From Achatina immaculata (taxonomy: Eukaryota; Mollusca; Gastropoda; Stylommatophora; Achatinidae): 64,000 bases of DNA. Shown in pieces: positions 11,401 through 23,400 of this stretch (its first letter is position 1; every line of letters begins with the position of its first letter). The notes under the pieces are model-generated. The model worked only from the letters and a program-made list of their open reading frames with translations, was not told the DNA's origin and ran no database searches. The DNA lies in the NCBI GenBank assembly GCA_009760885.1, contig CM019710.1:2458633-2522632 (forward strand), given 5' to 3'. Both the position numbers and the translations under genes were made by a program.

Positions 11401-14400
11401 TTATCTTCACGTCCACCCATAGTCACAGTTATTATTTCCCTTATCTTGTCTACTCAATATCATAGGTTATTATTCCCTTATTATGTCCACTTGTTAACAA
11501 GTAATTATTTCCTGTTATTTTTAGTTGATATCAAAAGTCATTATTACATTTCCTTTCTCTCTGCCTACATGATCCAAGATGAGTTACAATAAAAATTACA
11601 ATACAGAAGGAAGATGACAGAGAAATTGAAAAACAGAATGTGACAGGTCAATGAAAACTGACAAAAATCTGCATCACAGTGTCGCAGTTAGGTAGGGGAA
11701 TGTGAGACATAAATGACAACTGCTGTAAAACTGGTTCTAGTAATGAAAAAAAATGTATGGTACACGTCCTATTTTTCTATATCTCTGTCATCTTTCTTCT
11801 GTAATGTAATTTTTATTGTAACTCATCTTACTTTCTGCCATTCTTGTTTCTGCCCACTTTCCTCACTCTTTCATTTTGTAAAACTCTACCGTTCACCCAT
11901 GTTCTCTCTAAGCTGTGTGGCCGTGCACAGAAAAAAAATCACACTGCACACAAAGTTTTTGGAGCCGCACAAAAAGAATAATGAAACTGCTACTTTTATT
12001 TTCCAGTTTCCAGATGTTTACTCCGTGCTATAATTGTGATAAAGAAAAATACAGTGATGGTACATGTTTTTCCTTTACTGTTTCTTTCTTATTGAGATAT
12101 GAATTTCGGATTGGATGTTTCAACTGGTCTTTTATCACGTAGTTTCGGTAATACTGTAGCAGAATCATGACAAGGCAAGTGGGCACACAGAGAATAGAGG
12201 ATAATTAAAATAAATGGGCAGATGAATTTCTGCTGCTGAAGAGTACAGGAGGTCTTTCCTGTTATTAAATGTACAGACCTTTACAGTGTGTGTGCGTGCG
12301 AGCGTGCATTACTACACAAATTTGCACAAACAGTATTTTTTTTGCACATGAGCTGAACATTTTGTATACAGACCGCAAACCCATAGAGTTAACATTGCTA
12401 TACACTCATCTATTTTCATTACTAGAACCAGTTTTACTGCAGTTGTCATTTGTTTTATATCTGCATAATCTAACAGACTTGATAGAACAGAAAGTTACAA
12501 CTATCCAAAATTAAACATCAACCAAAACAGAAGAAAATCATCCTGTATACTCAGACACTCAGTACAGACTGCAGATGGCACAAACAACTCAAAATTCTAC
12601 CTCTCAGTGTCGCAGTTAGGTAGGGGAATGTGAGACATAAATGACAACTGCTGTAAAACTGGTTCTAGTAATGAAAAAAAATGTATGGTACACGTCCTAT
12701 TTTTCTATATCTCTGTCATCTTTCTTCTGTAATGTAATTTTTATTGTAACTCATCTTACTTTCTGCCATTCTTGTTTCTGCCCACTTTCCTCACTCTTTC
12801 ATTTTGTAAAACTCTACCGTTCACCCATGTTCTCTCTAAGCTGTGTGGCCGTGCACAGAAAAAAAATCACACTGCACACAAAGTTTTTGGAGCCGCACAA
12901 AAAGAATAATGAAACTGCTACTTTTATTTTCCAGTTTCCAGATGTTTACTCCGTGCTATAATTGTGATAAAGAAAAATACAGTGATGGTACATGTTTTTC
13001 CTTTACTGTTTCTTTCTTATTGAGATATGAATTTCGGATTGGATGTTTCAACTGGTCTTTTATCACGTAGTTTCGGTAATACTGTAGCAGAATCATGACA
13101 AGGCAAGTGGGCACACAGAGAATAGAGGATAATTAAAATAAATGGGCAGATGAATTTCTGCTGCTGAAGAGTACAGGAGGTCTTTCCTGTTATTAAATGT
13201 ACAGACCTTTACAGTGTGTGTGCGTGCGAGCGTGCATTACTACACAAATTTGCACAAACAGTATTTTTTTTGCACATGAGCTGAACATTTTGTATACAGA
13301 CCGCAAACCCATAGAGTTAACATTGCTATACACTCATCTATTTTCATTACTAGAACCAGTTTTACTGCAGTTGTCATTTGTTTTATATCTGCATAATCAT
13401 AACAGACTTGATAGAACAGAAAGTTACAACTATCCAAAATTAAACATCAACCAAAACAGAAGAAAATCATCCTGTATACTCAGACACTCAGTACAGACTG
13501 CAGATGGCACAAACAACTCAAAATTCTACCTCTCAGATATAGCAGTATCCTTTTAAGAAAGTTAAGTTTGTTCATATAATTCAATGGCACACTTCTCTGC
13601 TTTACCTTTGGCCACGGGTTATATCTAACCTTAAAAATATTCTGACCACTGGTTATATCTAACCTTAAAAATATTCTGACCACTGGTTATATCTAACCTT
13701 AAAAATATTCTGACCACTGGTTATATCTAACCTTAAAAATATTCTGACCACTGGTTATATCTAACCTTAAAAATATTCTGACCAATGCTTATATCTAACC
13801 TTAACTTTTTGTGTACTGGGGAGTTTTCCATCAAATGACAAATGGGGAATTTTCATAAAGTGGAATGGGATGGCTGTCACATTTAGAAGGATCACAGAGG
13901 CATAGTCTGATTCACAGTATGACATATTATACTTTAGTTTAAACAGGGAAAGTTGTATATTGTTTTTCTAATAAAATTGTTAGTATGTTATTAGTATAGA
14001 GCAGAAAAAAGAGCTAAGAATTGAGAAGAAAAAATGGAAAATTATGATGAAATAATTTCTCACTTACCCCTCATAACTTGTACTGGGTCCATTATATCCA
14101 AAATGAATAAAATTTTACACAAACACCATTTCCTCACAGAAAATATATACTAATTATTTATTTACAATTAATTTACAGTCTACAATACACTGAAAATATG
14201 AAAACACAAGTGGGCTATAAGCTTAGAAAAAACTTTAAAAAAATTAAATTCAAACTGGCTTTCAAATCAGCCACGTGGCTGTCTCGTGTAGATGGTTTCT
14301 GATACCAGAAGGAAGTAATACTACCAGCTTTGTCAACCTTTTTAGTATAGTTTGGTTTAATTCAAAATTAAAGACCGTTTCCCAACGTACTCAGAGTATG

Positions 14401-17400
14401 GTAGAGAAATTGTGCTGACCCCAACCATGCAACAGACTTCATACAGAATACAAAGAGTTAAAAATAGTCTGTATATAAAAACCTATGTACTTCATGAGCC
14501 CAGATTTTATCTGTATGAGAAAAATCTTGCATACTCTGTGGTGCAGCTCTGAGTGAAAATTTGTGATGTTTCATCTTTTAATTCCAAACTTTCAGCATTT
14601 ACTTGCCTCCAGTTATATGCCTCCCTAAAATACCTAATTGCTGCTTGTACTGTTTGGCTCTGTATGACAGGATATCACTATATGACTCACAAATTTGACT
14701 GTGATAGGATATCAGCTCACAAAGTTGGCTGTGCATGATAGAATGTCATTATCTGAGAAGATATCACTAGTGTTTTTCTGTCACATTCAGGTGATGAAGA
14801 ATCAAGAAGAGTTGCTGGAGGATGAAGAGGGTAGTTTGCTGCCCCCAGCCAAGATGAGTATTAATGTTACAGCTACTGAACCACTACAGTTGCTGCTGAC
14901 TAAAACATGCCTGGATGTTCTCAGCCAGCTTGGCCAGGTAAGAGATAGAACTTGCTTCTAATTCAACAAGCCTTGGCACACAGTCACTATTTGGCCTTAT
15001 CAGCAGGACTTGCAGATACAGTAACATGAATCTTTTCTACTTTGATATAATTATTTCATCAAAAACTTTACAAGCAAGACTTTTAAATACTGTTTACAAG
15101 ACTTTCCTGCTGCTTGTACTTAATTAATTATTAAGGTATAAAGTATATGTGCACCTCTGTACTATGCTGTGTTGAGAGGTTTAACAAGCAAGAAGGCAAC
15201 ACATATCCTTGTCAGATTTTCCTCACTGTGTCAATATGTGTTGAATATTCTATGTCATGTCTAGCAACTGCTATTTGCTACAAATACAATTGCTTTTTAA
15301 TTTGTGATGTCTTTTCCATCTAAATCAGTATCTTTCTGACATTGGCCAATTGTTCCTGTCATATTGTGTCAAAGCCTTGCACAGTCTGTGTATATATAGA
15401 TGAGCCTTTTCAAATATTTTTCTCATGTGACATCCTCATGCTGAGTATGGCTTCATTTGTTCCACTGTTTTGCCAAAACCCAAACTACTGATGGCTACTC
15501 TCCTCATTTTGTTCCTGAATGATCTTTGGTATTATCTTTGTCACATGTCTCATTAGGGTTATGATTCTAAAGTCAGGGAATTCTAATGATTTTGCTTTTG
15601 GATATATGATTTACCTTTTTTTTTTCTTTTCAGAAAGCTTGATTACATATTCTTTCCTTCTTCCACTTACATCAGAACTTCCTGTCAGAAGTTGTTCATG
15701 TTTGATGTTAATACAGTCACTTCAAATTCCACTTTAGATTACCTGTTTGTGATTTGTCTCATTTCCTTTTGTCCTTTTTTTTAAAAAAATCTATTTCTTC
15801 ACATGGTCTACAACTGATCTCTAACCAGTTTTTCTTTTCTATCCAGCACAACTTGTGGATTATTTTATCAGTTTTTTTTTTGTTTGTTCTTTTTATTACT
15901 TCCATTTTCATCAGAACATCTGTTTTTATTTTGGTCTTTCTTTAGTAATTTCTTGTATACATTTTTCTTATTACTTTCTCCATTGGGTTTTCATATTTGT
16001 ATTGTTTTCTTCTAGTTGACTGACTAACATATCTGTATTGTTTTCTTCTAGTTTGGTTTAATTCAAAATTAAAGACCGTTTCCCAACGTACTCAGAGTAT
16101 GGTAGAGAAATTGTGCTGACCCCAACCATGCAACAGACTTCATACAGAATACAAAGAGTTAAAAATAGTCTGTATATAAAAACCTATGTACTTCATGAGC
16201 CCAGATTTTATCTGTATGAGAAAAATCTTGCATACTCTGTGGTGCAGCTCTGAGTGAAAATTTGTGATGTTTCATCTTTTAATTCCAAACTTTCAGCATT
16301 TACTTGCCTCCAGTTATATGCCTCCCTAAAATACCTAATTGCTGCTTGTACTGTTTGGCTCTGTATGACAGGATATCACTATATGACTCACAAATTTGAC
16401 TGTGATAGGATATCAGCTCACAAAGTTGGCTGTGCATGATAGAATGTCATTATCTGAGAAGATATCACTAGTGTTTTTCTGTCACATTCAGGTGATGAAG
16501 AATCAAGAAGAGTTGCTGGAGGATGAAGAGGGTAGTTTGCTGCCCCCAGCCAAGATGAGTATTAATGTTACAGCTACTGAACCACTACAGTTGCTGCTGA
16601 CTAAAACATGCCTGGATGTTCTCAGCCAGCTTGGCCAGGTAAGAGATAGAACTTGCTTCTAATTCAACAAGCCTTGGCACACAGTCACTATTTGGCCTTA
16701 TCAGCAGGACTTGCAGATACAGTAACATGAATCTTTTCTACTTTGATATAATTATTTCATCAAAAACTTTACAAGCAAGACTTTTAAATACTGTTTACAA
16801 GACTTTCCTGCTGCTTGTACTTAATTAATTATTAAGGTATAAAGTATATGTGCACCTCTGTACTATGCTGTGTTGAGAGGTTTAACAAGCAAGAAGGCAA
16901 CACATATCCTTGTCAGATTTTCCTCACTGTGTCAATATGTGTTGAATATTCTATGTCATGTCTAGCAACTGCTATTTGCTACAAATACAATTGCTTTTTA
17001 ATTTGTGATGTCTTTTCCATCTAAATCAGTATCTTTCTGACATTGGCCAATTGTTCCTGTCATATTGTGTCAAAGCCTTGCACAGTCTGTGTATATATAG
17101 ATGAGCCTTTTCAAATATTTTTCTCATGTGACATCCTCATGCTGAGTATGGCTTCATTTGTTCCACTGTTTTGCCAAAACCCAAACTACTGATGGCTACT
17201 CTCCTCATTTTGTTCCTGAATGATCTTTGGTATTATCTTTGTCACATGTCTCATTAGGGTTATGATTCTAAAGTCAGGGAATTCTAATGATTTTGCTTTT
17301 GGATATATGATTTACCTTTTTTTTTTCTTTTCAGAAAGCTTGATTACATATTCTTTCCTTCTTCCACTTACATCAGAACTTCCTGTCAGAAGTTGTTCAT

Positions 17401-20400
17401 GTTTGATGTTAATACAGTCACTTCAAATTCCACTTTAGATTACCTGTTTGTGATTTGTCTCATTTCCTTTTGTCCTTTTTTTTAAAAAAATCTATTTCTT
17501 CACATGGTCTACAACTGATCTCTAACCAGTTTTTCTTTTCTATCCAGCACAACTTGTGGATTATTTTATCAGTTTTTTTTTTTTGTTCTTTTTATTACTT
17601 CCATTTTCATCAGAACATCTGTTTTTATTTTGGTCTTTCTTTAGTAATTTCTTGTATACATTTTTCTTATTACTTTCTCCATTGGGTTTTCATATTTGTA
17701 TTGTTTTCTTCTAGTTGACTGACTAGCATATCTGTATTGTTTTCTTCTAGTTGACTAACATATCTATATTGTTTTCTTCTAGTTGACTGACTAACATATC
17801 TGTATTGTTTTCTTCTAGTTGCCTGACTAACATATCTGTATTGTTTTCTTCTAGTTGACTGACTAACATATCTGTATTGTTCTGTGCTTTCTTCCAGCTG
17901 CCTGACTGCCATAATCATGCACAGTAACAACACACCATGTTTATGTTGCAGACTCATCAATAACAGTACACAATGTTTATATTGCAGACTCATCAATAAC
18001 AACACACCATGTTTATGTTGCAAGGTCCTGTCTCTTTCTTCTTGCATCTTCTGTTTTCAATTGTGGCTGTTGTTTCATTATCGTTTGAAGCAGTGCTTTG
18101 TGCAGTACCGCTCAGTGACATAATCTTTTGCCAGTTCTTCTCCATCCTTGCATAACACATGATTGTTATTGAAGTATGATAGAAGAAAACCGTATCGCTT
18201 CCTGTGATATGACTGTGAGTACAGCAGCATCATGTAAATTGAATTGATTTCAGGCATTCAGTGAAGCTTACCAGCTGAGAGAATTTGAAGGGACGCTGGG
18301 TCAGAAGATCATTCCCTACATTTTCAAGAACAGGCTTGGCAAGGAGCTAGCTTTGAGAACAGATGCTGCTTTTGAGGTACACCAGTTGTTTCTTGTCTCA
18401 TTCTTAGGAAGCTTTCTCTCATCGGGCATGACTAGAATGTTGGAATGTGCAGACCAAAACTCAGTTCTCATTTACAGTTAGCTGTGGAAACTGAAACTTA
18501 CTACTGATAAAGTTATATTTAGGATTAGCTGTGGAAACTGAAACTTTATATTAAGAATATTACAATGCCATAACAATTGGAGGTTATGAAATACCAGAGA
18601 TTAGATATGCTGATGACACAGTGTTACTGTCCACAACACAAAAAGGAATGGAAAAACTAATTATGTCAGTCCGTAAGAACAGCGAAGAGCAGAACCTCTA
18701 TCTTAATGCAAAGAAAACTAAATTGATGACAACTGACAAAACAAACAAGGCAGCTGAAATATATATCAATGAGGAAAAATTGGAAGAAGTGGAGAGTTTT
18801 GAATATCTTGGATCACTGCTAACTAATAATGGAAATACAATGAGGGAAATTAAAAGGAGGACATCTATTGCTCTTCAGAAAGTAAAACAACTAAAGAATC
18901 TGTGGAGAGGGGCAGACAGAACTACAAAAATAAGATTTTTAAGGGCATGCATCTTTCCCATTGCAACATATGCCTGTGAGACCTGGACACTTAACAAAAC
19001 AGCTGAGAAACACATAAATGCCTTTGAATGTAAATGCTACAGAAGAGTTCTCCAAATATCATGGACACAAAAAAGAACAAATATCTATACTACAAGAACT
19101 TAATATTGAAGAAGGCTGGCTAGTAAAGAGTATTAAACAGAGAAAACTTAAATATTTTGGACACATTAAACGTCATGATAATTTAGAGAAGACCGTATTG
19201 GAAGGATATATAATGGGAAAAAGAAAAAGAGGAAGACCAAAATGAAGATGGCTGCAAGACATTGTTGACGATCTGCAAATGGACGCAGCAGAAGCAGGCC
19301 ATCTTGCTCACAACCGAGAGGCCTACAGGAGTGCTGTTTGGGAGGCAAAGTTCCGCAAGGGACATGCAAATGAATGAATGAATGAATGAATGTGGAAACT
19401 GAAACTTACTACTGATAAAATTATATTTAGGATTAGCTGTGGAAAAACTGAAACTTACTACTGATAAAATTATATTTAGGATTAGCTGTGGAAACTGAAA
19501 CTTACTATTGCTGATAAAGTTATGTTTAGGATTAGCTGTGGAAACTGAAACTTACTACTGCTGATAAAGTTATGTTTAGGATTAGCTGTGGAAAACATTT
19601 CAGAGAATGAGAAACATATTAGCCAACACATCCTTATCAATGAATGTTAGAAAATGAGTCCTAAAATGCTATATTGAACCTATGTTGTTATATGGAAGTG
19701 AATCATGGACAGTAGGCAAGTCTGCACAAAAATCATTGGAAGCAACAGAAATGTGGTTTACTAGAAGAATGTTGCGAATCCCCTGGACAGCAAAAATAAC
19801 TAATGAAGAATGTATGAGAAGAGCTGGAGAGACAAAAAACCTTGTCAAAAAGATAAGAGAGAGACAATGTACTTTCATAGGACATGCAATGAGAAGAGAG
19901 GGCATAGAAAATATTATAACAACAGGAAAAATAGAAGGAAGAAGATCAAGAGGAAGACCAAGAGAAATGATACTGGACAGTCTGACGAGATGGTGTGAGA
20001 GAGGAGATCACCAACTGAGCTGATGGCTTGCATGAAGGATCGGGTACTCTGGAGAAGCATAATAGCCAATACCAGTTGGCACAGCACCTGATGATGATGA
20101 TGATGTGGAAACTGAAACTTACTACTACTGATAAAGTTATGTTTATGATTAGCTGTGGAAACTTAGACTTACTATTGCTGATAAAGTTTCAGTTAGGATT
20201 AGCTGTGGAAACTGAAACTTATTACTGCTGATAAAGTTATGATTAGGATTAGCTGTGGAGACTAAAACTTACTACTGCTGATAAAGTTATGTTTAGGATT
20301 AGCTGTGGAAACTGAAACTTATTACTGCTGATAAAGTTATGTTTAGGATTAGCTGTGGAAACTAAAACTTACTACTGCTGATAAAGTTATGTTTAGGATT

Positions 20401-23400
20401 AGCTGTGGAAACTGAAACTTATTACTGCTGATAAAGTTATGTTTAGGATTAGCTGTGGAAACTAAAACTTACTACTGCTGATAAAGTTATGTTTACTGTG
20501 AAAACTGAAACTTACTGCTGATAAAGTTATGTTTAGGATTAGCTGGGGAAACTAAGCTTACTAGTAGTAAAAGAAGCAAACAGTTCCAGTTAGTTTTGTA
20601 AACTAAAAGGGTAGTTAAAATTGTAGAAATATTATTTGATAAATCTATTATCTGAATACATGGACATTTTATTGCTGAATTAATGCCCCATTAATCTTTA
20701 TTTAATCATTGTGTTGTGTTAAACATTTCCCATTTCATTTATCATCTCAAATATATCTCTTATAATACAGACTATGAACATAATATTGATTTGTATGTGT
20801 ATTGCTATTAGATCAATTTTCATTGCAGCTTTTCATTAGCTTTAAAGTGTTCCTTTGGTTTGCTTAACTGTAATATGTGTAAATAAAATGCTTTAAAACA
20901 GTTAAATGAAGGAATAAATTGACTGTAATATGTCAGCAGAGTTCTTTTGAAAAGGTTGAAAGAGTGAATTAACTGAAGCACTGTATTTGTAAATAAAATG
21001 TTTTAAAACATTTCAATGAAGTGAGTTAGCTATAGAATGTGTGACTAAAATGCTTCAAAACAGTTTAATGAAGTAGTGAGTTCAATGTAAAACATGTAAA
21101 TAAAATATTTTGAAATAGTTACATGAAGTAGTCAGTTTAATGTATTATGTGTAAATAAAATGTTTTTGAAACTGTTAAATAATGAGTGATTTGACTATAG
21201 TATGTGTAAATAAAATGTTTTGGAATGGTTAAATTAACTGTAGTATATGTATAAAAAAAGTTTTGACTTACTAAAATCCATCAAGTGTATTGGAGTCTTA
21301 CAGTAAAGAGTGTTTTAAAGTGATATGGTAAATGTTACTGTCAAAGCTTTTCTTTCATTGACTGGAATAATCAAGTGACTGTTCTCTCTCTATCTCTCTC
21401 TGACCACCAGCTTGCAACAGGGTATGATGTTGTTGATCTGGATCACTTTCCCAGTGGTACAGATGTGTATATGAACATAAGGACCAGGAAGGTGCTTGTA
21501 GCACAGGACTCTCTTATAAGATCTACACAGCAGCAGGATGAGAGAAGGATTAGCTTCCAGGTGCACATTTTTATGTTTTTCTATCATGTACATTTTTCTT
21601 TCTTTTTTTCTAATTATTATTTTTTTTGTACCTTATCATTATCATTTTTTGTTTTAGTTATAAAAGTTCTCATACACTTTAATTGTCCTAACATATTCAT
21701 AGAATTTTTTTTAAAAATTGGAACAGTTTATTAAAATTCATTATTGAGCTGGACAGTTGTATTAATGTGCTAGTTGCATTAATGAGCTAGACAGTTGTAT
21801 TAATGACCTAGACAGTTGTATTAGAGAACTATATAGTTGTATTAATGAGCTAGACATTTGTAATACTGAGCTACATGGTTGTATTAATGGACTAGGCAGT
21901 TATATTAATGAGCTGGACAGTTGTTTTAAACAGTTGTATTAAGGATCTAAATAGATATAATGATGAGCTGGACAGTTGTATTAATGAACTAGTTGCATTA
22001 ATGAGATGGACAGTTGCATTAATGAGTTAGTTGCATTACTGAGCTAGAGAGCTATAGTAATGACCTAGATAGTTGTATTAGTGAGCTATATACAAGGGGA
22101 TGTCACTAAGTAACTCGCAAATGCCTGTTACAAAAAAATTTAGTGTGACAGCAATTTGAAAACTTTTAATTTTTTATCCTTCATTATTCCCCTATTTCTC
22201 AACGTAATTGTCACCAACATTGATACATTTGTCCCATCGTGTAATCAGTGATGCAATACCCATGGCGTAAAAATCAGGAGTCTGATTTCTGAACCTTTTT
22301 TTTACTTCTGTTTCCACCTCTTCGTCACTCGAGAATCTTCTCCCGTCAAGGTGGTTTTTCAATGGACCAAACAGGTCAAAATCACTTGGAGCTAAGTCAG
22401 GACTATATGGTGGATGTTACTCGTCTATCAGCTCTGATAATCTCATTCACACGTTGCACAGTCGCTTCTGTTGCAGTCTGAACAGGACGGCCAATGTTAC
22501 TCATCTATCAGCTCTGATAATCTCATTCACACGTTGCACAGTCGTTTCTGTTGCAGTCTGAACAGGACAGCCAAGTTGGACTTTGTCAACAATTTTGGTG
22601 CATCCCTGAGAAAATTCTTTTACCCAGTTATAGACCGCTTTATGTGATAAACACTGTTCAACATAGAATGTCCTCAACTGAATGGCCTTTAGCCCACAAA
22701 AATCACACTACACTCCTCTGTTTTTCTTTGGTACACGCTAACAGTTGGGTATCCATTTTGTTATTGCTTTGCGCATGCACACTAACTCCCACTGCCCCCT
22801 ACATACAAGTGTTATAAAGTTGGATGATGGTACTATCTAAGGATATATTTAAATACTACCTGATAACTGCCACTGATAAAATATTTCAATTTGCGAGTTA
22901 CTTAGTGACTCCCCTTCATAGTTGTATTAATGAGCTAAACAGTTGTCATGTTTCAGCTTTCATCATATTCATAAACATGTATATCAGAAAGAAGCTTGAC
23001 ATTTCAGAATCACACAATCATATAGAGACCAAGAGTCCTTAGACTTGTGTATAATTACAGTGATATTGTGTGATGGCAGATACTTGGAACTTACTTGATT
23101 AGAGTTTCCCTTGCAGCAGTCATTTCAGGAATCATCGCACTGACAGCTGATCTATGAGAACCAGTAGGCAAGAAGAACATAGATTTAGCATTTGACTTGA
23201 GTTCCAGACAAGAGCAGCTGACTAGGAGGACATTATCCCACTTCTTGTGTCAGCTGTTCTCTGCTCATCACCTTAACACAAACTAGATATTTCACGCATG
23301 AATAAAACTGGCACAGACTATCAGAATCTGCTGTGTATAGGGAGAATATTTGATTCAAGTGATTCCATTCATTGTCCAGCCAGAAAGACATCATTTTTCA

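Larger units (their letters stand above)
11677..13532. repeat. 928-bp head-to-tail duplication
   Basis: Sequence from 11677 (cagtgtcgcagttagg) to 12604 is repeated from 12605 to about 13532. The two copies appear identical except for one inserted base (taatctaac versus taatcataac near 12470/13398). Junctions lie at the short shared word ctctcag/cagtg. It sits in intron 2, so the protein is not affected. Confidence 0.93.
14350..17750. repeat. 1.7-kb head-to-tail duplication containing VPS13 exon 3
   Basis: Sequence from 14350 (gtttggtttaattcaaaatt) is repeated from 16051 with a constant offset of 1701 bases. The copies look identical over the exon and its flanks; the only clear change is in a poly-T tract (about 15871 versus 17572). 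Copy 1 ends in gttttcttctag and copy 2 runs into a tandem array of that same word, which may be where the duplication was seeded. Exon 3, both splice sites and flanking introns are all present in both copies. Confidence 0.95.
18470..20565. repeat. 50-bp minisatellite split by two LINE insertions
   Basis: The unit is aggattagctgtggaaactg plus aaacttactactgctgataaagttatgttt, 50 bases. It occurs before 18550, between 19390 and 19600, and from 20105 to 20565 (about 15 copies in total). The two gaps are filled by LINE fragments at 18551-19392 and 19600-20104. Both LINEs run in the same direction as the gene. Confidence 0.92.
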
